Both the position numbers and the translations under genes were made by a program. A DNA stretch of 64,000 bases from Verticillium longisporum (lineage: Eukaryota; Ascomycota; Sordariomycetes; Glomerellales; Plectosphaerellaceae), in contig JAETXT010000008.1 in the NCBI GenBank assembly GCA_019188255.1, positions 1-64,000 of the forward strand, given 5' to 3'. This document shows, one piece after another, positions 33,469 through 46,349 of the stretch (position 1 is its first letter; every line of letters begins with the position of its first letter). The notes under the pieces are model-generated. The model did not search any database, was not told the origin of the DNA, and saw only the letters and a list, made by a program, of their open reading frames with translations.

Positions 33469-34257
33469 GGTTTCGTCGGAAGGGCTCTCGATTGGCCAGA
33501 ATCTAGTGATCGGGATCAATTGAACTGCTGCGACTTGGGCAGCATGTGAAGAGCATCACCAAAAAAATGTCAGAGAGAAAAGTTCTGCCGGGTGCGACCG
33601 CCTCGAACATTGGGTGCCGCCCCGCGATTTCCCCCCACAGTTAGCCGCGCCTTAGGTGGGGTGTCTTTTTGGTCAATATCACGACCACCATCAACTGTAA
33701 CCTCGATCATGATCACAACTTTCAATGTTACAAACCTTTGTAGAAGCCAATGATTCTCCTGCTTTCGTCTCGCAACAGTATTATTAAAGGGGTGCAGTAA
33801 GTCCCTGGTCACATAGAGTCATCAAAAGGAGAGAGACTACGGCTTGTCAGCGAACAAGTGGATTTACAAGGTGGCTCTACAGGCTTGGCTTAGAAGCTTG
33901 GCCATGATGGGGGCGTGTGCATAATACATATGAAGTACTTTCTCTTAGTGAGGGAGTTTCTGGCTGGAAGAACTACTCAGTCAACTCAACGAACGGTTGT
34001 TCCTCATTGCAGGTACCATGTTCAACCAACTATTTGCTTTCCCCATAGCAGAACACGGATCTTGCAATGGAACTTCATGCTGTCAGAGATCTGGGGACAC
34101 CCAAGCGTGTTGGACCAAGCATGTCAAATACCAGCTCTGCCGATGGCTTCGTTTTCCGCAAAGCCGGCCCTGAGCATGTTCATCTCTTCTAGCCAATACC
34201 AGAGTCAGCGGCGTTGCCGATATTCCGAGGATCTCTGGCGTTTCAATCGTGTAGTAC
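33469..34257. other. Intergenic, Pol5 promoter
   Basis: About 790 bp. It contains the Pol5 promoter and possibly 5' parts of the poorly resolved membrane-protein gene. One frame at 34270-34360 (WYPDCVSNGEEVDAICPSTA, with paired Cys) looks like protein and may belong to that gene. Confidence 0.35.
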
Positions 34258-34934
34258 TTGGCCATTGCGAGGTCGGCACGTGGTATCCTGACTGTGTGTC
34301 CAACGGCGAGGAGGTCGACGCCATCTGTCCCTCAACTGCAGACTTCCTCGGATTTGACATCCCGATACTATAACTACTCACCCGGTTTTGTCTGCCCTGA
34401 CGCGTACGAAATTGCTGGCATCATTGCCATGGACGGCAGCTCAGCCAGTGTGACGGGCGTCTTCACGTCAACCCGCTTCCAGTATCCTGAAGGCGGCCCA
34501 ACGTCCTTCCTGGCCGCAAACTTTTTGATGCCTCCCTGGCTATGCAGTAAAGCACCATTCGTCACTGGGAGATCACCGTCTTTCTCAGCAGCTTCTCAGC
34601 CAACCCAGAGAATAGGTGCTGCTCGTACTTTCCAGTCATCGAGCTCGCCGAAAAGACGGGCTCCCTCTTCCGGCTCATCAACACCACCCGCGAGACGGTC
34701 ACGCGCACGTTTGACTACTTTGGCAAGACGACGACCCGGACGGAGCACGTGCTTGCGGCCGTGACGTCGGGAACGATCGGGCGCGAACCATTCACCTTCA
34801 CCGCGGACGAGTCGGGGTTTGCCATGGAGGGCGATAGAATCACGTATCCCACCGATGAGCCGTTGGCCTTGGCGCCGTTGATCTTGATGGTTGTCGGAGT
34901 TGTTGCCTGTAGCGGTTTGCTGGTTGCATGGTGA
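34258..34934 (+). CDS. Possible single-span membrane protein, 5' part unresolved
   Basis: No family name can be given. A 62-nt intron (34547-34608, GTAAAG...CCCAG) joins two frames and keeps phase. The joined part reads YYNYSPGFVCPDAYEIAG, then VTGVFTSTRFQYPEGG, then CCSYFPVIELAEKTG. The protein ends with a hydrophobic helix (LALAPLILMVVGVVACSGLL) and stops at 34934. The YSPG-CP pattern with paired Cys recalls secreted or cell-surface fungal proteins in which YSPGxxCP is followed by CC. Residues just upstream that fit this type (CEVGTWYPDCVSNGEEVDA) are in another frame, so either an indel lies near 34366 or the gene is decaying. The ATG at 34258 is only a placeholder for the start. Confidence 0.35.
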
Positions 34935-37900
34935 TTCGTACACTTGCGATGCTATTAGATTTGTGAGCACAAGTAATACTGCTAGATGACAATCGAATGA
35001 AAATGGGAGTACCTGTGTTTGAGTGATTAGATGCCGATTCTGGTGTTGCTCATAAAACTTTCTAACCCTTCAACTTCTGGACAATACACGATGTTTTCAT
35101 CTATAGTCTCATTAGAATTAATTCGTCGACGAAAGTGGACAACGGTCAGTCATAATGACACGACTTGAAAGAAAAGTTATCGCGGTATGCCATGTAGTTT
35201 GTCATATAATGCAGTTTATCAAACATGATACTCCGTCAATATTCAGACGGGAGGTTTAAAGCTATAATGTAGTTTTTCTCAGGTCATTGGATAAAAGTTC
35301 GATAAAGTAAGCTTTCCCGCAAGATGTTGACGAACAAAAAATATTGGACGAAATACCAGCACGACAAACTAGCTGTAATACAAGTATCACGATCCCAAGT
35401 ACGTCTGGTCTCTGTCAAGACCGGACAAACAAAGCAATGTTCTAAAAACCCCGAAGAATCCGAATGCTGCTCTCCCCTCCCGTCACCAGGTGCAGAGCTT
35501 GTACACACCAGCAGTCGGCATCATACCACTGCTACCACTCATCGACCATATCTCGCCCAAAACAAGCACCGCTAGCGTCATCAAACTTGAGTAGCGCACA
35601 GGAGTCAACGTGGCAGCTTTCTGTTGCTGTATGATTCAGCTACACCATCCAGCAGACGTGAGACGTGTATTCGCCTGTCAACAACGACACCACCAGGTGA
35701 CCAGAGACCACTCGTCGTGTCACACCGAAACATCACGCTATCGCGTCGATCATGCTCACAGCCAATGGACCTCGTGCTGGCGTCTCTTTCGACGGCTCAC
35801 AGCCAAAGCCGCTCACACCTCTATCTCAATACCACACAGCCATCTCGGTGACAAGCTCGGTACCTCCCGGAGAGTGCGGCCAAGTTTGTTTCTGCATCGG
35901 CAGAGAGACGCAGAGACCCTTTGCCGTGCGCGATGCTGCAACCGTTGTTATCGTCATAACGATGATCTGGTCTCTGAACAAGATGAACCCCGAGCTCGAG
36001 CTCAAACTGTTCATCTCGGCTCATTTTCCAACCATCAAGTTCAACATCAAAATTTCAGGGGTTGTACCGACGAACAAACCCCCACAGCACGGCTTCCAGA
36101 CTTGCACAGGGTTCAAAACGGTTCCCTCTTGGGAAGGATATTGAACACTCCCGTAGTCGACCACGATGGAGCACCCTCCAGCCCCTAGAGCTGGCAAGCC
36201 TGCTGCCAACCCCGACTCTGGCACGCGGGTGGTGCCACGTAATCATCTCAGGGTCTCGACAGGTAGCGCAACCCGGTGGCATTCGCGCTTGAGGCGCAAA
36301 ATAGTGAACTACGGGATATAGAGGAAAGGGGAAAGAGACGTCGGATAATCTGGTGCGGAATGCCACCCACAGCGGCTGTGGCACAGGCCTCGAAAAGGAG
36401 ACGTTGCGGTGGACAACTGCGCCGGTGTTGATGGCCGACTATGCCCGCGTGACAAACGTTCCTTGCAAAGATTAAACTCGCCACTCGAAGAGCTGCCGGG
36501 ATGTTACGGTGTCATTTACGCGGAATTCCGTAGGGGAGGGAAGCGCCGTGGCGATGCGATCTCGCCTCCAGAGAACCTGACAAGCGCCAGGCACACCCGC
36601 TTCTACCGCCAAAGCGCTGAGACACGGATGCCATGTGGCTACGGCAGGCTGGGGACCCAGATGAATGGAGCCGACATCTACGGATATCGCGCGCTGGAAT
36701 GCGCCGCGGTTCGCTTACGGCATATATACCCCTGAGACCACATTCTCGAGAAGGGTCCCGTGTTCAGGGCTCAGAAAGCTTGGCAGGCACCAGGTACATA
36801 ACATGGGACGCCCATGATTCAGACTGTGCGGCTGCCTCATAGGCTGAGGCAGAGGCAGAGCTTCAGTGTTGGAATGCGGGAAGACGCCGTCAGGTCTTGG
36901 GGACGAGGGTCGTTTGATTGCAATGACGTCGCGACACCTTGCTGCAAAGAAAATCAGCAAACTGTGGTACCACGTTCCTATACTCGGGCCGAAGATCCTA
37001 GGTGTAAGAGCCATAGGGTGACTCAGGCTGATAGTGGCGTTCTATCCATGATCAATTGTTCGTCTGCAAGGCGCAGCCTGCCTGATTCTCGTGGCTTGGG
37101 GAGATGCATTGCATCGGAGTCAAACGTGGAAAGGCTATGCGGTTCGGAACACAATCTTGCCGTAAGTTCCCGCTGGCCAGTCTCTTGTTTCCTAGGTCAC
37201 ATGCCGAACACACAACATGCGCCTGCTAGTATACCTAGAGCCATGGGTATAGCTCGGTCAGGCCATGCTTCTGAGCACTTGGGACATGCCTGGTACCGGT
37301 TCTGTCGTGAATGAAGTCGAGGGCCAGTGCGACTGACGTGCTCTGGGTTGAGACTTCTGTCCGGCGTCGGCACACAACTCTTCAGTCCACTGACAGGTCC
37401 CGCTACGCCAGCCTTGGAATGCTCTGAGCTGTCTATAGGCACCAGGGTTGTGCCTTGCAAGCATCCATTCCCTGCAATAAAATTGGCTCAAGCCATCTCG
37501 CAGCATTGCTCGTTTAAGGAGTTAGCCTTGGTGTGCCTTGATATTGTGAAGACTTTGGACAACTTGCCAGCCATCTTCGATCTGGGCCGTGATCGCGCAT
37601 GCCAGTCTCTATGGTAGCGGCATCACGGACGGAGATTACCACCGAACCGAGGTTTTGGCAATGGAGGGTGTTGAGCACCGGCATCTTTGAACGAAGGTAG
37701 CCAACCTCCTCGCCCTTGTGGCGGGTGTGGAAGTGGTGTAATTGTACGCCAGGTCCCAGGAATTCGGGAAAGCCGTTGTCAAAGGGCCGCGGCAGGTTTA
37801 ATGGACCTTGCACGTGATCTCGCGTGTGTGCAAGGGTCGCGGCGCGTAGCTGTGATTGTTTACATGGATCGCGTCACTTTTCTTTGTTTACTCCGCACTC

Positions 37901-40900
37901 TCCACTGTGATCCCCTCATAATCAGCCCCTCCTCGAGGTCAGCCCCGTCACACCATCGCACCGCAGCAAGCTTACCAAAGGATTGCACATGACCACTGAG
38001 CCGGGGGTTGGTATTGGTAAAGAACGCATTGCTGCGACATGTTTGGACTCACCTAGGTTCTAGGATTCGGCAGACAAGTTTGCTTTATTCTGTTGCAAAT
38101 ATGCTTTCCCCCAAACGTCGGGAGGGGGGACCCCTCAGCCACCCGGAATTCAGAGAACGGCGCGGAAGACTTGGAAAGGTGAGGCCATGTTCCACATTCC
38201 GCATTCTGATGAGGGGAAATCCGCTGCTCTGGATGGCAATTCTCGAGCACGGCTGCGGCCCCCTTCATCCCGACTGCAGCAGAAGCTTGCAGCGTGGTCA
38301 AACTCAGATGTCCAAGCACGGCAGGCTAGCTCTGCACAGCGGACGAGGCGATTGGGTGCCTCTGTTGGCCAGATGTCTTACCGCCCAGTAGTCTGCTGCA
38401 GCGTCCAGTCATATCGCGACGCAGGTGCACAGGAGATGTCGACGGGATGCAAAGAACAGGAGGGGAGGCAATGGCCCGCGTCTCGTGCGTTGGCAGCGCC
38501 CTCCCATTGACCTCTAAGAAGCTCAAAGGGCTGAGCTGGCCACCCATGATACGGACGAGCTAGAGCATAGTAAACAAAGAGACAGAAGCGAGCGAAAAAA
38601 AGCAAAGCAACAACCGCGGACTGAATGGGAAACCGGTTTGTCGTGTCTGCGCATGAAAAATCGATGCTACGCCGTCACCCTTTGTGTTTTGGGACCATGC
38701 AGATGGTTCGGTTGAAAGGACAAAGTGGCATGGCAGAAACTGGGCATGCAGAGCAGGATCTCGATATGGGACATGCGGTGCAGGAGGTTGATGGAGTCGG
38801 TGACGATCTGTCTACGCCGATGCTCCGGATGACGTCGATTAAAAGCGCGGACCTAGGTTGGGGGATCTGAGGGATGGGTGAGGGATCGAGCAGGGCCGCT
38901 TATTCGGGCCCCACGTCGGTTCAGACCAAGGCTATGTGCCTTGGAAACCTCAGTCAGGCGTTGCGTAAACTGTCGGCATTGATTCAGGGCTGGCCATTGT
39001 GACATGCTACCAGACGGTCGTGGCCTGGCGGCTGCAGGCAATAGTTGGGTTCCTAGGATGCGCTAAATGGGCTATCCCCTTGGGAAGGGAGACGCGCCCA
39101 AGGGAGTAGGACCTGGTATACACGATCAGCAAAATCTCCGGACGGGTCGAGGGTCTGGTCTCGGGCGACCTCGAACTCTCGCCGCTTCATCTTGGCAGAA
39201 AGGCGATTCGTCAGCTGAAGGCCGATGGCGGCTGTAACCTGCACAGTTTGACGAGCGAATATCATCATTTGATTCTTCAGTGGGGCCCAGGCGAAGTCCT
39301 GTGGTGTTGGTGGCAACCGTCGATGTGTCGACAATGGTGAGTCGAGCGCGCGCGTGCACATGTCTGGGACCAAAGGAAACACGGCCGGAGTAGCCGTCAA
39401 AGACGAAGCTCGCTTTGGCAAACAGCATACAATAAGCGTATTCAGGACGAGTAGCGAGCAGCCAACTGGGTCCGAATTTAGTCAATGAGACAGCTTCCAG
39501 CTGGACGGCGGTCGCGTTGCGCCATCAAGAGGGAAGATCCCTCACGATTTGGGCTAAGGATAAGTTGACGCTTGCCCAAACTGGTCTGGTATGGGTTTGG
39601 AAGGGAGACGAAGTTCACCACTATCAGGTCGTGCCCAGGAAACTAGAGGACCAATGGCAAGCTGTAGGAGCCCAGAACAGATTTCATCGCTGCGGGGATC
39701 GCGTTCGAGATGGATCTTCAAAGGTGGTATCTTTTGCGCGCAGTTCTGCCGAGCAACCAGCTTAGTGCCAAATTGTGAGTGGTGCACACAGACAGGGTCG
39801 GCAGCCTGATATCAACAGGGTAATTGAATAGCGACAGTTCGTAAGCGAGCACTGGTCCCCTGATGTGCGTCGTGCTGGAGCTTTGGTAGTGGGGGAAGCT
39901 CTTCAAGAAACATGTTTCTCTAGCGTTGCACCAACTCCAAGTCTGACTACTTACAGGTTCGCCCTGTCAAAGGGAGCATCTTCCAGATTTTCTAGACAGA
40001 CCAGTATAGCTTTCAGATGGGTCTCACGATTCGAGATTTGGATGAGGGTAGAGCGAGTACCATGGAGGCTGTTCGAGGCTCTGAGCCCCGTCTTTGAGGA
40101 GGTTATGCCGTTACTCTATTCGAGGATCACGGGCGTCTCGGGGGCCCCTGGACCTGTGACTCTGCAGTTCGCTGTCACACCTGGTCCTCAGCCAGCCGGA
40201 CAGCATCCTGCAGTAAGCCCCCCGCCGAGTGCTAGGGCTGCGCCGCACTCGGAACCGCCGTCTGAGATGAGATGCCACGAAGGAGTGAGGGGAGTGAGGC
40301 AAGGCAGACCAATGGCGATAGCGAAGAGGCCAACCCTCGAGTGACTGTCCTTCTTTCCGAAGACCTCGATGTACCCAAAGCCGGCCGTATTGGTATGAAG
40401 AACGCGGTGGCCGTGAACCACTGAAGATGACTGAAAACCACGTGGATCCAGCGCAGCGATTGCGGCGATGAATGTGTGGAGATTTATTCAGCGTTCTTTC
40501 ACGAGCTCTCGAAGTGTCTTGCTTAGACGGCATCTCTGTCTCGGGTGTTTGTGCACCTCGCGGACATGAGCTCTCGGGTCCCTATCCACAGATAGGGAGA
40601 GGCTGCGCTGGAGAGAAATTTCCCGGGCTCGGTTGAGAATTTGACGCTGCACCCGCACAGCTTGCCCGATCCAAGACCAAGGTCCGTGGACGACAGCTGC
40701 CAGATACGGCATGCGTGAGACGAGGGAGGGTTACGTTGTGACGATCTTCACTCAATTGGCAACCCGCCTCGACGTTGTAGAATTCTCCCGAGCCTCCCCC
40801 CGAGGTCACCGACGCCAATTAACGGGCCAGAGAAAGCCTGTAACAGGTGGAGGTGCTGGGTCGAATTGGCAACCCACGGACTTAATGATCTCTTACTCGT

Positions 40901-43900
40901 CCCATCAATTCATCGGGTCGTCTGCCTGGGCGTCCCGTCCCTTTCAAGAGAAGCTCTCTCGTGATCTGTACTCCGCAGTCTCGAATCGGAATTGGTGTGA
41001 AACAGCAAAGTGGTACTGCAAGGGTTGTTTTGTGTCAAAGAGCCAGCCGCTCATGCTGCCATTACAGGGCCCAGGGCTCAAAAGGATGAATGGCCAGGCC
41101 CGGCCGTTGGAGGACCAGACCCGCTGCGCTCCCTGAGGACATTGAAAAGATTGAAGTGATGGAGAGGCCTGTCAGTGTCCCCGAATGTGGAGGAGGTCTC
41201 GTCGGTCGGCATGTCTGTCCGCCAGGGAGAGGGGAACAGAGGGGAAAAAAAAAAAACGAAGAACCGAGCCTAGGCCATTGATACCCCATATGACGAAGGC
41301 ATGATGGGAAAGTGCGGTGCGCGACGAGCAAGCGCATGGTTTGTTTGTTTCGTCTCACACCCACGTCGACCACACGTCAGACAAGCTGGAGAAGGAGGAG
41401 GAGGAACCCACAGACAAGAGGCGTTCGTGCTGTTCGATCCCGCCTGCCTTGCCGCTCCCGTTGTTATGCAGGAGCATGATCCAGTGCAGGAAATCCAGGT
41501 GCAAGTGTGCTGCAAGTGTTACGAGTGCAGCTGGGCACAGGCGTGCTGGATAGGTGCAAGTCAGCCATCCCAACGCCTGTACACGCGGGCAGCTGCAGCG
41601 GAGTGGAGAGGTTATGGGAGCTCCTGACTTGTGACTGGCGCCTCTAGTGGCCATCTGCAGCAACTTTCATCAGGCTGCAGGGACGCTGCTGCATGGCATT
41701 GGAGCATGAGCGAGCAAGCATGAGAAGCATGAACATGCTTTGTGCGTTGTGCCTTGCTTGATCTGCTTGTTCCTTCCTCCGCTTGCCTGCTCCCCCTGCT
41801 CAGTTGTGATGTGATCTGCCTTGTTTTGTTTTGATGCTGTCCGTTTCCGGACAGCTGTCAAGGAAAGACACACAAAAGCCAAGGAGGACAGCACCGTCAA
41901 AGGTGCGCAACTCGATCGATATGCCACCTCGAACAAAGGGTGCTATTCAAGATTGCTTTCAAGATTGCGGTTCCAAGTCTGCAGCCTCGCTCTACGTCAT
42001 GCTCCCTTCGGTCCCTTTGGGCGGTCCCTTGGGTTGACTTGGCTGCTCAGGTAGGGAGGAGAAATTACTTGTCTGGAAACTGACAACGGCCCTCGTTCAA
42101 TGCTACGCGACAGCCAGCTGGCAGCAGCACATGCACCGATCGGACGACGCACGGCCCCGCGCTATTCGTTGGAGTGCAACCATTTGACACCGTCCGTTTG
42201 TCTGGCATGTCGGCACAGCTGGCACGCGTGCGTTATGCCGTACTCTGCCTATCCATGCTTTGAGACTGAAGAGAAAAAACGGCCTTAAATTAGGTGGAGG
42301 AGAAAAAAAAAGGGAAGCTCCCCATGCGGTGGGTTTCTACACGGCCGAACGAATCTCCAGGGACCGCCCCGTCTTCTAGCCGACCCAACGGTCAGGAATG
42401 TAGTTGAAAGTGTCGTCGTGGAAAAGGGGATTACCCTGTCGTCACACTCATTCGTGTGTGCCGTCCCCCGTCAGCATCCACCATGATGAGCGCAAAGGAG
42501 TGAATGGCCGTCAAAGTGGACGGGATGACGGGCTGCCGGTTGCCCTGTGCGAGGAAACGGGGCGGGGGGAGGGCCCGGCAGTGGTGATGGTAAGGCGATG
42601 AATACATGGTAGGTGACAACCTACCTACCTACCTATCTAGGTACCTAAGGTAGGCGAGGTGAGGTGAGGTGAGGGTGAGAAGCTGGGACCCTGTCACAGA
42701 TGTTCAGTTGGTCTGGTGGGCGTCGACTCACCGCTCCTTCCTGGGGGAGGGAAGGGCATGGACTGGGAACCCGGACTGGGAGCCCACGAGAGCGGGCTCG
42801 TCAAATCCCTCTCTCACCCTTCTCTCTCTCCAGTCGTTCCAATATCCACCAGGAAACCGCAGGCCTGGTTGCTGTGGAAAAGCGCTGGCGCCTGAACCTG
42901 GACCGCCCGTTGCCAGCCCGGCGCCAGTGGACACTGACTGTCGTCAGTGAGTGGCTCGGTGGAGGAAAGCAAGGGCAGCGCCGAGCGCGAGCGGCCAGCA
43001 CCAGCGCTTGTGAGCGCAAGGGCAGGCGTCCCTCATAGTGAGAGTGGAGACGCCGTCCAGCCAGCCACGGCGCCCCAAATCGCCTCGCTGACGGGACCCC
43101 TGTAAATGCCCGTCCGAATTGGGGACCGGTAGCGGGCCTGCCAGGGCTGAGCTGCTGATGCCCATGCCAGGAAGCGACTTGGACCGCAGCCGCCGACGGC
43201 TGGCGTCAGGAAAGATAACGGCCCCACTCGTCACCCTGTGCGAGAGGTCAGACAGTCGGCCAGACGGGCCTGTCGACAACCACCCCCCCCCAGAAACCGA
43301 GCAAAGGGAGGAAAGAACGAGCTACTCACGCTACCACGATCGCCCCTGACAACCTTGAGCCAAGGAGCGCTTTCCCACCCGCCCACACCCGTACAGCCCT
43401 GGCTGGTGCATGGCAGGACCCGGACGCTGAACCTGGCAACTGGCAAGTGGGAAACTGAACCCGTTCTTGGACTGGGGACTGGGACTGGGACTAGGACTGG
43501 GCATGCACGCGAGACTCCTCCTGCGGGCTCTCCAGCAACGGCACGGAAACCAGACGCCAGAACCATCTCCATCCTGGTCTGCTGGCTCTATGGGCCGTCT
43601 CACAAAAACCTCAGCTGCCCCCCTCCACTTGCCTTGACTTCCTTCCTCACCTCCTCGTGAGCTTCACTCTCTCCCGCCATCCTCCTCGTCACACCTCACG
43701 ACCGTCGACAAGGAAGGACTCCTGATCCGTCCATCCAGTCCATCATCACCCGGACTCGACCCCCATTCCCCCACCAGTGGCCGCCCGTCCTCGTCTTACG
43801 GCCAACCTTCGCCTGCCCCTCGACCTTTATCGACAAGAACAGACGTCTCCTTTGGTGGAACAGCTCGTCTGTGCCTTCGACAATCCGATAGAAGGAGCAA

Positions 43901-44406
43901 GCCATCGTGGCATCTTTGACACTCGTTCGAATTGAATCTCGGCCATCGAGATTCTGACATTCGCTTCACCCCTCAACCCAGCTCCATCGGCGAGTCTCCA
44001 TCCTCCAATGCGAGCAACTTGCACGACACGAAGCACGGATTCGAGCACGATAGCGACATCGACCCTCGATCTCTCCCGCTGTTGATCAGTCTGGCCTCGT
44101 CAGATCGAACTATCGAACCTCCTCCACCCATCCGTGCCCCGACCCGACCGGCCAGCCAGCCGACCGACCGACTCAATTGATGATCCTAGCACGAGCAAGG
44201 AGGGCTACAGCATCTTAGGAAGAGAAGTTGCAGCATTCATTTACTGTGACCTCTTATCTTAACGCTCTGCACTCTTTCACGTCACGACATATCGAATATC
44301 GTCTTGGACCTCGCGCCCTGGCCATCATCATTCGTCCTTATCTGTCGTACCGACTTGGTTTCTAGCTTGTCGACAGACCAGCCCCTCATTACCGCCCACA
44401 ACAGCC
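34935..44406. other. About 9.5 kb with no supported gene
   Basis: Open frames are all short (up to about 190 codons), overlap on both strands and match no family I know. The composition is not RIP-like, except that 34940-35330 is AT-richer, probably a 3' UTR. On the minus strand, segments around 39060-39485 read somewhat like protein (WLLATRPEYAYCMLFAKASF; FARQTVQVTAAIGLQLTNRL) but in two frames, as in a decayed gene. A 12-A tract lies at 41247-41258, AGGTG repeats near 42655-42675, and GGGACT repeats near 43474-43500. The part from about 43600 is pyrimidine-rich on the plus strand and is probably the CDC25 leader and promoter. Confidence 0.4.
42609..42675. repeat. CCTA/ACCT tract followed by GAGGT repeats
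   Basis: The tract ACCTACCTACCTACCTATCT leads into the palindromic TCTAGGTACCTAAGG, followed by GGCGAGGTGAGGTGAGGTGA. It is the fourth intergenic tract of this type in the window. Confidence 0.75.
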
Positions 44407-46349
44407 ATGATGGAGGACTCTTCGCCGCTCGCCACTATGCACCGCCCAGTGCCGCCCCCTTGGGGTTCGAATGACCTGTTCCGCTCCAACGACATGTTCC
44501 GTTCCAACGACATGTTCCGCTCTCATGCCCATTCTCACCTTTCAGCCATGACCAGTGGTGCCAGCAGCATGAGCCTCCGCGAGCGTCTGCACAAGCCGAA
44601 CCCCGACTACTTCAACGTTAAGGACGTTCGAGGTTCGTCACCTGCCGCGAGTCTGGCTGCTGACCTGTCACAAAACTTTCGTCTCGATGCGGACGCCAGG
44701 TGCGTACTCATTGTTACGGTTCATCGCAATTGACACGCTAACCACGAGTAGCCCACCCTTCCCGACGCCTCGTCGTGCTCTCTTCACATCCTCGAGCATG
44801 TCTATGTTCGGAGTCGCTGATGACTCGCGACGTAAGTGTCTCTCTCTCGGCGCCTCAGTCATCTCAGTTTAGGCTAACGTACAGAAAGACTATGTGACGA
44901 CCCCACCTCTGGCCTCGTCTTCGCCTGGACAGCTGCACGAGTCTATGGACATCTCTCCTCTCCCGCACAAAACCCCCTTCTGCTCACAGATCGAAGTCAC
45001 CTCACCCACTCCGTTGTCAACGCCGACGGGAAATGACACTGATGACGAGATGATGCTCGACTCTCCGGCACCCATCACACGCCAGGTTCTGCTGGAGCCT
45101 CCCAAATCCATGGCTATGGGTATGGGCATTGGACAAGAGTGAGTTGTTCGCTAGATGTCGTGCATTACCCCGCTGACTCGCATACTCAGGCGCAGAAAAG
45201 TCGCCCCTCGCCGCCCCTCGCTCACACGTATGAAGGGCTTCTCGACATGTGGCGTCACTGGCCGGGCCAATACCCTGACAGATAACCAGCTCCCCACTTT
45301 CCGCTTCGGGGCCGGTGAAAGTCGCCTCAATCACATGAGCTCTGCGCTCTCACTTGGCGAGTGCTTCGAGTCTGCATCCCCTCCCCAAGAGAGGCGTCCC
45401 CAGACCGCCAACAGCCCCACGGCTGCAGTTCCCGGAGCTCTGCGCTCCCGGGCCCAATTCGCTGGCATGGGCAGCCGGAACGGACCCTGCGGCAGCGGCC
45501 ACAGCCGACGCCCCTCGAACCCTTTCATGCGCCCCCGCAAGCAGTTCCGTCGCTCCCTGAGCATGTTTGAGCACCCGGCTGATATCATGAAGTCCAAGGC
45601 CGAGGACAGCTCGTCCACTGTCACTACCGAGCTACAATCCGTCTCCGATGTCGAGAGTGTGCCCGAAGCCGTTCTGCCCCACTACGCCGCAGAAGACCCT
45701 TCCGACGCGATCCCGAGGATCTCCAAGGAGACCATGGTGGACGTGCTCGATGGCAAGTACAGCGAGCACTACGACCAGAAGATGATCATTGACTGCCGTT
45801 TCGAGTACGAGTACGATGGTGGTCATATCGATGGCGCTGTCAATTATAACAGCAAAGACCTCTTGGCGTCTCACCTGTTCAAGACTCCTATGAAGGGACG
45901 GTCATTATTGATCTTTCACTGCGAGTACTCGGCTCACCGCGCACCTCTGATGGCTCGCCACGTTCGCTCCGAAGACCGCCTCGCGAATGTAGAGCACTAC
46001 CCCAGACTCACCTATCCCGATGTGTACATCCTCGAGGGCGGATACAGTGGCTTCTTTGACTCGCACCGCGCGCTGCTACCCTCCCAACTATGTCGAGATG
46101 TCTGATGAGAACCATCAGCGCACCTGTGAGCGCGAACTCGGCCGTCTCAAGAATGGCCGTAAGGGCCTCGGCCGCGCGCAAACCTTTGCCTTTGGGCAGC
46201 GTGAGTCTTGTGTCGACCAGTCACCTACTGCTCCTCCCGCCTCGAGACCTCGTCTTACGGTCCGCCAAGATCCGATTGCCATGATTGGAAACTCTCCTAT
46301 CCTCGGTGAACGTTCGTACGCTCACTCGAGGCGTATGGCTTCATACTAA
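44407..46349 (+). CDS. M-phase inducer phosphatase CDC25 (NimT-like), two frame breaks
   Basis: Dual-specificity phosphatase that activates the mitotic cyclin-dependent kinase. Exons: 44407-44699, 44752-44831, 44885-45138 and 45190-46349; about 596 aa if two 2-nt losses are restored. The regulatory N-terminus has a 6-residue tandem repeat (SNDLFR, SNDMFR, SNDMFR) and many SP/TP sites (SSPPFPTPRRALF, MDISPLPHKTPF, MLDSPAP). The rhodanese-like catalytic domain spans ISKETMVDVLDGKYSE, MIIDCRFEYEYDGGHIDGA and the active-site loop HCEYSAHR (Cys codon at 45920). It continues YPDVYILEGGYSGFF and, in the next frame, CYPPNYVEMSDENHQRTCER. The frame shifts near 46067-46073 in a GC-dinucleotide tract. 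The exon 2-3 junction also does not keep phase with the visible GT-AG ends. Confidence 0.9.
44467..44522 (+). repeat. 18-bp tandem repeat coding SNDMFR
   Basis: Three near-identical copies of TCCAACGACATGTTCCGC inside the first exon of CDC25. The first copy is diverged and encodes SNDLFR. Confidence 0.85.

Noticed and set aside
35752..36144. 130-codon plus-strand frame as a small secreted protein
   Set aside because: It has no signal peptide, overlaps other frames of similar length on both strands and shows no recognisable motif.
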